NCBI GenBank assembly: GCA_030840415.1
Contig: JAVEEO010000101.1
Coordinates: 1-6,300 of the forward strand
DNA length: 6,300 nt
From: Pseudonocardiales bacterium
GTDB lineage: Bacteria; Actinomycetota; Actinomycetes; Mycobacteriales; Jatrophihabitantaceae
Direction: 5' to 3'
A model generated the notes under the pieces. The model was not told where the DNA came from and ran no database searches. It saw only the letters and a list, made by a program, of their open reading frames with translations. Each line of letters begins with the position of its first letter. Position 1 is the stretch's first letter. Made by a program: the position numbers and the translations under genes. Shown piece by piece: positions 1-6,015 of this stretch.

Positions 1-95
1 AGGAGGTTGAAGCGGGTTCGGGCAGCGCGCCGCACCAACCATTTACACGTCGTCGGATGCAAACCTGGCTGGGGGACGCGCTGACCTCGACCGAT

Positions 96-1067
96 CTAGC
101 CGAGGGCGAGCACCGACAGCAGCTCGAAGCCGATGTGCGCGGCGGCGATCCCGGTGATCTCGGCATGGTCGTAGGGCGGGGACACCTCGACGATGTCGGC
201 GGATACCACGTTGGAGCCCATCAGCCCGCGCAGCACCGCCAGCAGCTCACGCGAGCTCATCCCACCGGCCTCGGGGGTTCCGGTGCCCGGGGCGTGCGCC
301 GGGTCCAGCACGTCGATGTCGATCGAGACGTAGACCGGCCGGTCGCCGAGCCGGGCCCGCATCCGTTCGATCACACCGGCCACGCCGAGGGTCTCCAGCT
401 CGACGCATCCGATGGTGGCGAAGCCGAGGTCGAAGGAGTCGGTCAGGTCGGTCGGGGCGTACAGCGGGCCACGGATGCCGATGTGCAGGCAGTGCTCGCG
501 GTCCAGCAGCCCCTCCTCCGACGCCCGGCGGAACGGCGTGCCGTGGGTGTAGGGCGCACCGAAGTAGGTGTCCCAGGTGTCGAGGTGCGCGTCGAAGTGC
601 AGCACCGCGATCGGCCCGTGCAGCGCGTGCATCGCCCGCAGCACCGGCAGCGCGATGGTGTGGTCACCGCCCAGTACCAGCAGCTTGCCGCTCGTCGACA
701 GCTCGCGGACGCCGGCCTCGATCTGGCCGATCGCCTGGCCGATGTCGAACGGGTTGACCACCAGGTCACCGGCGTCGACCACCTGTTGAACGCCGAACGG
801 CGAGACCTCCAGGGCCGGGTTGTACGGACGCAGCAGCCGGGAACTCTGCCGGATGTGCGCCGGGCCGAACCGGGCACCCGGGCGGTAGCTCACCCCGCTG
901 TCGAAGGGCACCCCGAGGATGGCGACGTCGAAGCGCGGCACGTCCTCGCGACGCGGCAGCCGGGCGAACGTCGCCAGGCCGGCGTACCTGGGCACCACCG
1001 CCCCGTCCAGCGGACCGATCGGTGCGACGTCCTCGTCGGCTTGCTCGGCTTGCTCTCCAGTGGCCAT
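96..1067 (-). CDS. speB: Agmatinase / guanidino-acid ureohydrolase (arginase superfamily)
   Basis: Cytosolic binuclear-manganese hydrolase that splits a guanidino substrate into urea plus an amine; agmatine to putrescine is the default reading. The 323-aa length is normal for the family. All six expected Mn ligands are visible: H136 in GGDHT (133-137), D159, H161 and D163 in HFDAHLD (157-163), and D250 and D252 in SIDIDVLDP (248-256), followed by GTGTPE (261-266). The block THGTPFRR (174-181) resembles actinobacterial enzymes annotated as agmatinase or guanidinobutyrase. The ATG at 1067 has a GGGA just upstream, and the stop is TAG. It lies 42 bp downstream of a small co-directional gene, so the two are probably co-transcribed. 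The family assignment is firm. The substrate (agmatine, guanidinobutyrate, guanidinopropionate or another guanidine) cannot be settled from sequence, so the symbol is family-level. No polyamine genes are visible beside it; a PucR regulator and an FdrA-type gene lie elsewhere in the window. Confidence 0.93.
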   Translation of the reverse strand: MATGEQAEQADEDVAPIGPLDGAVVPRYAGLATFARLPRREDVPRFDVAILGVPFDSGVSYRPGARFGPAHIRQSSRLLRPYNPALEVSPFGVQQVVDAGDLVVNPFDIGQAIGQIEAGVRELSTSGKLLVLGGDHTIALPVLRAMHALHGPIAVLHFDAHLDTWDTYFGAPYTHGTPFRRASEEGLLDREHCLHIGIRGPLYAPTDLTDSFDLGFATIGCVELETLGVAGVIERMRARLGDRPVYVSIDIDVLDPAHAPGTGTPEAGGMSSRELLAVLRGLMGSNVVSADIVEVSPPYDHAEITGIAAAHIGFELLSVLALG

Positions 1068-1109
1068 GTCCCAGTATTGCGCGGCGGTGCTGCGCGCGGC
1101 GTCCGTCCG

Positions 1110-1472
1110 TTACTGGCCGAAGGTGTACCGCAGATTGGCATTGATCAACTGGCCGATTCGCTTGCGCAGGTGCCCGACGAGAGCAGCATCCGGCACCGGC
1201 GCCTCCACGAACAGCGTCCAGCGCAGATCCGTGCCTTGACGGCCTTGCTCCGGTGGCAGGTCGAACCGAACCGTGGCGTCCGGTCGCTTGAGCCACAGCG
1301 AGGACCACACGACCAGCGCCGGCGACTCAGCCTGGACAACGCTCGGGCGTACCTCGTCGTCGAGCAGGTGCAGCCACGGACGGGCCGGGTCACGGTCCGG
1401 CTGGGTCAACGCCTCGAACAGGATGTGCGGCGGCGCCGGCTGGTTCCGCCGCCTGCTGCCGATCTCGATCAT
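1110..1472 (-). CDS. Small conserved protein of unknown function, possibly SRPBCC-like
   Basis: A 120-aa protein with no signal peptide, membrane segment or cysteine. It begins MIEIGSRRRN and has a proline- and aromatic-rich N-terminal half (PAPPHILFEAL at 12-22, RPWLHLLDDE at 31-40), a strand-like VVWSSLW (54-60), and alternating strands VRFDLPP and LRWTLFVEAP. A basic/amphipathic C-terminal segment ends in NANLRYTFGQ. The pattern 'PP..LFEALT', then beta strands, then a C-terminal helix, is compatible with a small START/SRPBCC fold, and I recall similar uncharacterised proteins in actinobacteria; both points are inference. No catalytic motif is visible. The ATG at 1472 has only a weak AGG upstream, but a TAGGTT hexamer ends six bases before the ATG, so leaderless translation is possible. 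It precedes the ureohydrolase by 42 bp and is probably the first gene of that operon. Confidence 0.8.
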   Translation of the reverse strand: MIEIGSRRRNQPAPPHILFEALTQPDRDPARPWLHLLDDEVRPSVVQAESPALVVWSSLWLKRPDATVRFDLPPEQGRQGTDLRWTLFVEAPVPDAALVGHLRKRIGQLINANLRYTFGQ

Positions 1473-1565
1473 GGGTCGAACCTACTGATCGATGGCGTTG
1501 CCAACCACTGAATTCGGCCCGGCTGAAGTCGGTCGGTTGAGCGTGACGTATGCGGTGCTGCGGGC
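1473..1565 (-). promoter_or_regulatory. Promoter region of the ureohydrolase operon with a GTTGGCAAC dyad
   Basis: This 93-bp gap separates the TIGR00725 gene stop from the ATG at 1472. Read on the minus strand it carries TGGTTGGCAAC (plus coordinates 1497-1507), which contains the odd dyad GTTG-G-CAAC. A possible -10 element TAGGTT (1479-1484) has six bases between it and the ATG, the spacing of a leaderless actinobacterial start. No good -35 element at 16-18 bp is visible. The same 11-mer occurs at 5880-5890 at the start of the PucR-family gene. No convincing terminator for the upstream operon is seen here, so read-through is possible. The promoter role is inferred. Confidence 0.4.
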
Positions 1566-2060
1566 TCAGCCGGCCGAGCCGAGGACCAGGGTCACCGCCT
1601 CGGCCGGCGTCCGCGCGACCAGCACGCCCGGCACCGGCCGGCCCGACTCGTCCAGCACCGACCAGCCGCCCAATACCGCCAGCGGCCGTTGCCGTTGCAA
1701 CGCATAGCCGATCTCGATCAGGGTGCCCGGATTGCCGCCGACCGCGACCACCGCGTCGGCGCTGGTGATGAGGGCGCCGTCGCGGGCCTCACCGAGTCCG
1801 GTGGGCAGCACGTAGTCCAGGAACGCGTTGCCGTCGCCGCGGTCGGTGCCGGGCAGCAGCCCGATGGTGCGGCCCGGCGGCGAGGCCTCTCGGGCGCCCC
1901 GGGCCGCAGCCTCCATCACGCCGGTCAGGCCGCCGCACAGCAGGACCGCCTGCCGGCCGGCCAGCTCCGCGCCGACCTGGTAGGCGAGCCGGTACAGCCC
2001 CGGATCGGCCGTCCGCGGCCCGATCACCGCGACGTAGCGATCGCGCTGGCCGCCGTTCAG
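1566..2060 (-). CDS. TIGR00725 / LOG-like Rossmann-fold protein, predicted CTG start
   Basis: Member of the lysine-decarboxylase-like (LOG/MoCo-carrier) superfamily, TIGR00725 type: a Rossmann-like nucleotide- or cofactor-binding fold whose cellular role is largely undefined. From the proposed start (164 aa) one sees VAVIG (10-14), CGGLTGVMEAAARGA (42-56), IGLLPG (66-71), PTGLGEAR (86-93) and AVGGNPGTLIE (106-116). The last is the family version of the PGGxGTxxE loop, with VGG replacing PGG, which argues against a true cytokinin-activating LOG. No ATG, GTG or TTG lies just upstream of the first beta strand. A CTG at 2060-2058 overlaps the TGA of the AHSA1 gene (CTGA), and GAGG stands eight bases before it. 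The first standard start is GTG at 2027, which would cut into VAVIG and leave about 153 aa. Third gene of an ArsR-AHSA1 operon. The family is confident; the start is inferred. Confidence 0.85.
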   Translation of the reverse strand: MNGGQRDRYVAVIGPRTADPGLYRLAYQVGAELAGRQAVLLCGGLTGVMEAAARGAREASPPGRTIGLLPGTDRGDGNAFLDYVLPTGLGEARDGALITSADAVVAVGGNPGTLIEIGYALQRQRPLAVLGGWSVLDESGRPVPGVLVARTPAEAVTLVLGSAG

Positions 2061-2545
2061 CGCAGCGACCTCGCCACTCGTTCGAGCAGAGTCAACGCGT
2101 CCTGCATGCCTGCCTCCATGCCCGACTCCAGATGTGCGTCCCGGGATTGCCTGCTGTCGTGCTCGACCAGGATGGTGAGCCTGGTGCGGCCACCGCTCTG
2201 GGTGAGGGTGAGCGTGTTCAGCGCCTCGTGGTCGGGCACCGGTTCGTAGACCTCGGTGGCGACCAGTCGCTCGTTCTCGACGATCTCGCGGTATTCCCCG
2301 CTGAAGCCGAACTCGAACCCGTCGTAGGTCCTGGACACGTAGCGCCAGCGGCCGCCCACCCGAAGGTCGACCTCGACGCTGAGGACCTCGGCGCGCTCGG
2401 CACCCCACCAGCGCTTGATGAGTTCCGGTGTCGTCCAGGCCCGGTAGACCAGGTGCCTGGGCGCGTCGAACTCCCGGGTGATCAGGATCTGGTTGTCCGC
2501 CGGCAGCGTCACCGTGGCGGTGCCGCTACTCATTCCTGCTGTCAT
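2057..2545 (-). CDS. AHSA1-family SRPBCC protein
   Basis: A soluble 162-aa START/SRPBCC-fold protein of the AHSA1 (activator of Hsp90 ATPase homologue 1-like) family, a hydrophobic-cavity fold whose bacterial ligands are mostly unknown. Hallmarks are ITREFDAPRHLVYRAWTTP (22-40) followed by ELIKRWWG (41-48), DLRVGGRWRY (60-69), FSGEYREI (81-88), the strands LTLTQSGGRTRLTI, and a C-terminal helix SGMEAGMQDALTLLE (141-155). The length is normal. The ATG at 2545 is preceded by GGGGAG seven bases upstream; an in-frame ATG at 2533 (M5) is the alternative, with a poorer spacer. It overlaps the upstream ArsR gene by 20 bp and the downstream TIGR00725 gene by 4 bp, so translational coupling is likely. 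ArsR-AHSA1 pairs are common in actinobacteria, and the regulator is normally taken to control its neighbour. Confidence 0.95.
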   Translation of the reverse strand: MTAGMSSGTATVTLPADNQILITREFDAPRHLVYRAWTTPELIKRWWGAERAEVLSVEVDLRVGGRWRYVSRTYDGFEFGFSGEYREIVENERLVATEVYEPVPDHEALNTLTLTQSGGRTRLTILVEHDSRQSRDAHLESGMEAGMQDALTLLERVARSLR

Positions 2546-2882
2546 CTGACTGCTCCCCTCCAGTGAGTTCGGCCAACACGTCCTCGAGCCGGTCCAGGCG
2601 TGCCGACCACAACCGCTCGTAGCCCTTCAGCCAGTCCGAAACGGGTTTGAGCGAGGCGGCATTGAGCCGGTACAGCCGCTGCCGGCCGTCCTCGCGCGCC
2701 TCGACCAGGCCCACCTCGCGCAGCACCCGCAGGTGCTTGGACACCAGCGGCTGGGCCAGGCCCAGCAGGTCGGCAAGTTCGTTGACGCCCCGCTCCCCAT
2801 CGGCAAGGACGTCCAGGATCTGCCGGCGCCGGGCCTCGGCGATCGCGTTGAACGCGTCCGCCGTGGTCGCCGCGCGTGCCAT
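2526..2882 (-). CDS. ArsR/SmtB-family winged-helix repressor
   Basis: A 118-aa dimeric DNA-binding repressor. The winged helix-turn-helix spans about residues 12-75. The helices are FNAIAEARRRQILDVL (11-26) and VNELADLL (33-40), with the recognition region LAQPLVSKHLRVLREVGLV (42-60) and the wing EAREDGRQRLYRLN (61-74). There is no cysteine and no ELCVCDL-type metal site, so a thiol or arsenic/zinc sensor is unlikely; this fits the metal-independent ArsR type found beside AHSA1 genes. The tail SLKPVSDWLKGYERLWSARLDRLEDVL (77-103) is a dimerisation helix. The ATG at 2882 lacks a proper Shine-Dalgarno, but a -10 hexamer lies exactly six bases upstream, so a leaderless mRNA is predicted. First gene of the ArsR-AHSA1-TIGR00725 operon. 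A palindrome in its promoter suggests autorepression. The inducer is unknown. Confidence 0.95.
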   Translation of the reverse strand: MARAATTADAFNAIAEARRRQILDVLADGERGVNELADLLGLAQPLVSKHLRVLREVGLVEAREDGRQRLYRLNAASLKPVSDWLKGYERLWSARLDRLEDVLAELTGGEQSDDSRNE

Positions 2883-2888
2883 GCTGCA

Positions 2889-2916
2889 ATCATATTCCTA
2901 TATAGGCATGTGTCAA
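2889..2916 (-). promoter_or_regulatory. SigA-type promoter with embedded operator for the ArsR operon
   Basis: On the minus strand, TTGACA (2911-2916, perfect -35) and TATGAT (2889-2894, five of six matches to TATAAT) are separated by 16 bp. Six bases separate the -10 from the ATG at 2882, so transcription should begin at or next to the A of the start codon, giving a leaderless message. The perfect 10-bp palindrome CCTATATAGG (2897-2906) fills the spacer and extends imperfectly to 2891-2912 (9 of 11 pairs), overlapping part of the -10 and -35. A dimeric winged-helix repressor bound there would block RNA polymerase. The elements are seen directly; repressor binding is inferred. Confidence 0.8.
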
Positions 2917-3119
2917 TCGACACGCCGCCGCGCCGTGACCGCGCGAGGCGGAGGTCGCCGACAAGATGACGTGGCCGCGGACGGCTGCCCCGAATAGGCA
3001 GGAAGTGCGGGTAAATCAGCGGTAGTGGCGGCTCGCCTGTCAACACCCGACCTGAAAGCTGAGGCCTGTGAGGAGTCGACTCAACCCACGCATGTGGCTC
3101 ACCATCACCTGCGGAGAAA
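2917..3119. other. Intergenic region with no supported gene
   Basis: This gap between the ArsR promoter and the end of the lipoprotein gene holds no coding stretch with a plausible start, ribosome site and recognisable protein on either strand. The only structure I see is the perfect palindrome GAGTCGACTC at 3073-3082. It has no following T-run on the minus strand, so I do not call it a terminator. The G+C shifts here from the high-GC core towards the lower-GC lipoprotein region. Confidence 0.55.
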
Positions 3120-3824
3120 TCACCCGCCCAGTCGGCGTCCCTCATCGAGGTGCTGGTCGTCGCCCTCCAGCGGGAAGCGCCACGTATGGCCCGGAGATAC
3201 CTTGATTACTTCCGTCGCTGGATTGGTACCCCTCTTGGGGTGATGGGCGATTTCCACATAACCCGCAGCAGTCTGCCAAGTAACGTTTCGCTCCGAGGCT
3301 GACGCCGATCCACCCTTCGAACTGGCCGGCCCTACGGGCAGCAAACGCCGTGCAACCTCTTCGGCCGGTAACCCGCCCTTGTGCAGAAGTTCGGCTGCCT
3401 GCGCGAAGACCAACCCGGCCCGTTCCTGCAGATTGACAGAGTTTTGAGTTTTCTGAATGTAAAGGAGCATCCATGCGGGCTGCTGGGCAGGCTCCAAGTA
3501 CAAGATGCTCGGTGCAGAACTTCCTTTCTGAGAGCCTCCGCCGGACTGGTCATACGAGACCGGCTTCGCCTGGGGCAGCAACCGCTGAACCGCCTCGGCG
3601 GCTAGCTTCTCTATTCCGTCTTTCAGTATCTCGAGTCCGAGGTATGTGCAGAGCTGGCCGAAGATGTCCTTGAAGCCGGTTCCGAGAACTATCGTGCCTA
3701 CTTCTGCGGTGGCTGCTGGCCCACCACATCCGGCTAGAGCAACCCCACCTGCCGTGGTGAACAACACAAGGACAGTACGTCGCGATACAGCCACATCAGC
3801 AAGGACCGACGTAGTTTCTCCCAT
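3120..3824 (-). CDS. Putative Tat-exported lipoprotein of unknown function
   Basis: A 234-aa protein with a clear export signal: twin arginines in SRRTVLV (R15, R16), a hydrophobic stretch to about residue 30, and a lipobox L30-A31-G32-C33. C33 would be lipidated and the mature protein held on the outer face of the membrane. After the cysteine come an alanine/glycine linker, a probably helical region (51-85, FKDIFGQL...RLLPQ), a low-complexity Ser/Gly linker (93-104), a second helical region (117-164, including AGLVFAQAAELLHKG), another Ser/Gly/Ala linker (167-178) and a short strand-rich tail. I recognise no family and see no catalytic motif. A GGGGG stands six bases before the ATG at 3824. 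Sampled G+C is about 47-60% over most of the gene (28/60 at 3421-3480) against 48/60 at 5641-5700, and AT-ending codons are common, which suggests recent acquisition. It is a lone gene with no evident operon partner. Confidence 0.75.
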   Translation of the reverse strand: MGETTSVLADVAVSRRTVLVLFTTAGGVALAGCGGPAATAEVGTIVLGTGFKDIFGQLCTYLGLEILKDGIEKLAAEAVQRLLPQAKPVSYDQSGGGSQKGSSAPSILYLEPAQQPAWMLLYIQKTQNSVNLQERAGLVFAQAAELLHKGGLPAEEVARRLLPVGPASSKGGSASASERNVTWQTAAGYVEIAHHPKRGTNPATEVIKVSPGHTWRFPLEGDDQHLDEGRRLGG

Positions 3825-4186
3825 GATTGCCCCCGAACCGTTCTACTAGCTGCTGTTAGCTTCCGCTCGTTGGCACTAATCTGGCTGAACTGACGTCCCG
3901 CTGTAATAGCTCAATACGCGCAGGTAGTGCCTCGCCCCGGCGGTGAACTGCTTCCTTCAAAGTACGGCAAAGAAAGCATTCTTCAAGCCTACGTTTACGG
4001 GCGCCCCATGCCTTCGGCCGACTTCGACAGGCTATGGCCGAGGTGGTGCCAGCAGGGACCGGACCCCCGGCGATCTGACCACCGGCGGGCGATACGCCGC
4101 AGCACCGCCTGCTTGGAGGCCAACGATGCGGAGGGACGTCAGCCGTCTCAAGGTTGCGCAACGCGGGAAGTTGACGTGGGCGGAGC
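3825..4186. other. Gene-poor stretch of 362 bp, only weak open frames
   Basis: This region between the lipoprotein gene and the PucR-family gene has mixed G+C (34/60 at 3901-3960, 41/60 at 4021-4080). Two open frames cross it. A minus-strand frame at 3856-4161 has a TTG start, no Shine-Dalgarno and a Cys/Arg-rich product with no domain (CFLC around residues 63-66). A plus-strand frame from GTG 3927 runs into the antisense of the PucR gene. Neither shows the third-position G/C bias of its neighbours or any recognisable motif. It may be the promoter region of the lipoprotein gene plus decayed coding sequence from an insertion. I could not place a convincing promoter, terminator or RNA gene. Confidence 0.4.
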
Positions 4187-5917
4187 TCAGATGCCGCGCA
4201 TCTGGACGACCTGCAGGGCCAGCGCGACGTCCAGTCTCAGGTGCGGGTCGGTGGTGAACGGCCCGATGATCCGTTCCAGCTTGCTGATCCGGTAGCGCAG
4301 GGTGTTGTAGTGGAAGTGCAGCAACCGGGCCGTCTCGGCCACGTTGAGGTTGGTGTCGAGCAACGTCTGCAAGGTCTGGCGCAGGTCGGCGGCCTCCGCG
4401 GCCTCCGCGGCCAGGTCTCCCAGCACCTCGGCGGCGAAGGACTTCAGCTCGCCGGTATCGGGCACCAGCGACAGCAGCCGGTGCACGCCGAGGGAGTCGA
4501 AGTGCGAGACGCTGCCGTGCCCGTGCACCCGCCTGCCGACCGAGACCGCCTTGCGGGCCTGGGCATAGCCGGTGGCGATCTGGGACGGGTCAAGCACCCG
4601 CCGCGACACCCCGGCGCTGAAGGACTGCCGGCCGCCGCCCCGGTCACCGGACACCGCCGCGATCAGCTCGGCCACCATCTTCGACGCGTCCCCCGGCCCC
4701 ACCGGCAGCAGCGCCACCACCTCGTGGCTGAAGCCGACCACCGGCGCCTCCTTGTCCCTGGCCCGCAGCACCTGCTGCCAGGCCGAGACGAAGCGTTCGT
4801 GCTGGGACCGGTGCACCACCGACGGCCCGGCCGGCGCCACCCCGGACCTGCTGGGCTCGGCCGCGTCCAGTTCGGCCACCAGCACCACCATCGGACGGTC
4901 GATGTCCCAGCCCAGCGAACGGCAGTGCTGCACCACGGGCTCGTCCACCGAGACCTGGCCGGTCAGCACGTCGCGCAGGTAGTCGCCGCGGAACTTGCCC
5001 TCGACCGCCGAGACCGCCAGTTCCTTGGTGATGGTCAGCGCGGTGACGATCGCCGCCCGCTCCAGCGCCTGTTCGGTGCCCGGCGGCAGGTCCTCGGAGC
5101 GCCGGTAGGCCACGATCCGGCCGTGATCGACCCCGCCGGCCACGATCGAGGTCATCGCCAGCCGGCCGCCTGGCTCGTCCTCCCGCGCCGGTTGCCGGCC
5201 GATCCGCAGCCGCTCGACCAGCAACCGGCCGCTGCTGTCGAACAGAGCGGCCTGCTCGATGCCCTGGCGGTGCCCGGGAGCGCCCTCCTCGGCCAGCACC
5301 CGGCCGTCCGGCGTGCTGATCAGCAGCACGCAGTCCAGCAATCGCGACACCTCGTCGGCGATCTGGGGCAGACCACCGCCACCGAGCACGATCGTCGCGA
5401 TCGCCTGGTGCAGCGCGTCCGCCTGGGCCAGCACCTGGTTCTGGCGGTTCACCAGCAGCCCGTAGACGGTCGCCAGCACCTCGTCGAAGGCCACCCCGTC
5501 GGCCAGCCGAAGCACCGGGAAGCCGAACTCGTCGGCCAGCGCGAGCACCGGCCCCGGCAGCGGGTCGGGTCCCGGCGCGACGGCGATGCCGGGGGCCTGC
5601 CGGGCGTCCAGGTCCCGCACCAGGGTCAGCAACTGGCCCACCGGGTCGCCGCCCGCGTCCCGGCTCAGCGCGGCGGTGGTGCTCAGCAGCAGCTCGTCGG
5701 GCCGGACCCACGGCAGGAAGTCGGGCACGTCGAGGACGGTGACGCCGCGCACCACCCGGTCCAGGCCTGAACGACCGGCCAGCACCACGGTGTCGGCCAG
5801 GCCTGGTGCCGCCAACAGCTCCGCCACGCTGAGCCCAGCCGTGGCAGCCGCTGGCATATTGCGTAGGTTGTGAGCCTGATGGTTGGCAACAGTAACCATC
5901 GGCAGAAGGTAGCTCAC
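4187..5917 (-). CDS. PucR-family transcriptional regulator (CdaR/PucR type)
   Basis: A 576-aa cytosolic regulator with the usual family order. The N-terminal PucR sensory domain spans about 29-155 (LSVAELLAAPGLADTVVLAG, then VLDVPDFLPWVRPDELLLST). A GAF-like middle region is at about 170-300, a degenerate GGDEF-like domain at about 305-465, and a C-terminal HTH_30 domain at 513-573 with DTNLNVAETARLLHFHYNTL followed by RYRISKLERI. Such proteins control purine/ureide and other nitrogen- or carbon-compound catabolic genes, often those beside them. It is divergent from the fdrA-type gene, the probable main target. The start is uncertain. GTG at 5917 has only a weak GGA upstream. ATG at 5899 (M7) follows TACCTT by six bases, a leaderless arrangement. 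ATG at 5857 (M21) is closer to where the PucR domain begins. I keep the longest form. The effector cannot be read from sequence. Confidence 0.95.
   Translation of the reverse strand: MSYLLPMVTVANHQAHNLRNMPAAATAGLSVAELLAAPGLADTVVLAGRSGLDRVVRGVTVLDVPDFLPWVRPDELLLSTTAALSRDAGGDPVGQLLTLVRDLDARQAPGIAVAPGPDPLPGPVLALADEFGFPVLRLADGVAFDEVLATVYGLLVNRQNQVLAQADALHQAIATIVLGGGGLPQIADEVSRLLDCVLLISTPDGRVLAEEGAPGHRQGIEQAALFDSSGRLLVERLRIGRQPAREDEPGGRLAMTSIVAGGVDHGRIVAYRRSEDLPPGTEQALERAAIVTALTITKELAVSAVEGKFRGDYLRDVLTGQVSVDEPVVQHCRSLGWDIDRPMVVLVAELDAAEPSRSGVAPAGPSVVHRSQHERFVSAWQQVLRARDKEAPVVGFSHEVVALLPVGPGDASKMVAELIAAVSGDRGGGRQSFSAGVSRRVLDPSQIATGYAQARKAVSVGRRVHGHGSVSHFDSLGVHRLLSLVPDTGELKSFAAEVLGDLAAEAAEAADLRQTLQTLLDTNLNVAETARLLHFHYNTLRYRISKLERIIGPFTTDPHLRLDVALALQVVQMRGI
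5878..5900. promoter_or_regulatory. Inverted repeat at the start of the PucR-family gene
   Basis: Perfect 7-bp arms, GATGGTT (5878-5884) and AACCATC (5894-5900), flank a 9-bp centre. The site also contains the 11-mer TGGTTGGCAAC (5880-5890) that recurs upstream of the ureohydrolase operon. If translation starts at ATG 5899, the repeat lies over the transcription/translation start; if it starts at ATG 5857, it lies upstream. Either would suit autoregulation. With the GTG 5917 start it falls inside codons 6-13. The repeat is seen directly; its role as an operator is inferred. Confidence 0.4.
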
Positions 5918-6015
5918 TGATTACGTTCCAGCCAGGGCGCTGAGCAGATCGGTGCAGATCATCGTCGGCGAACCCGGCTGGGGTGCCGCTGACGCGTCCG
6001 GCTGGGAGGCTGCTG
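5918..6015. promoter_or_regulatory. Divergent PucR-fdrA control region
   Basis: A 98-bp region between the two divergent genes. It holds a tandem 10-bp near repeat in which GCAGATC occurs at 5944-5950 and again at 5954-5960, one helical turn apart, as expected for a protein binding one face of DNA. I see no consensus -35/-10 pair for the rightward gene. The region should contain both promoters, and its small size suggests shared control by the PucR-type protein. The functional role is inferred from the arrangement. Confidence 0.5.

Noticed and set aside
1..95. Possible gene fragments at the left edge (AGGAGG at 1-6; minus-strand ATG at 42)
   Set aside because: The AGGAGG has no correctly spaced start after it, and the minus-strand frame has no ribosome site and only 14 codons before the edge. 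Too little sequence to decide.
57..1511. Long plus-strand open frame (484 codons) across the ureohydrolase operon
   Set aside because: It is antisense to two recognisable genes, its product is low-complexity Arg/Val/Gln-rich without motifs, and such frames are a normal by-product of high third-position G/C coding DNA.
1566..2408. Extended 280-codon reading of the TIGR00725 gene from ATG 2408
   Set aside because: The first 116 codons lie out of frame inside the AHSA1 gene and give an Arg/His-rich, motif-free sequence. Family homology starts only at about 2040.
3073..3082. GAGTCGACTC palindrome as a terminator or recombination site
   Set aside because: The stem is only 5 bp with no loop and no T-run, and it lies about 40 bp past the lipoprotein stop. 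A 10-bp palindrome alone is not enough for a call.
2627..3145. Minus-strand open frame running from the lipoprotein 3' end through the ArsR gene
   Set aside because: It overlaps the ArsR coding region out of frame and crosses its promoter. The intergenic part shows no ribosome site or recognisable protein.
3856..4161. Minus-strand 101-codon open frame upstream of the lipoprotein gene
   Set aside because: TTG start without Shine-Dalgarno, no third-position bias, Cys/Arg-rich product with no family resemblance. It could be decayed coding sequence but is not supportable as a gene.
4241..5770. Long plus-strand open frame (509 codons) opposite the PucR-family gene
   Set aside because: It is fully antisense to a well-supported regulator. 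The product is a His/Gln/Arg-rich composition artefact with no domain.
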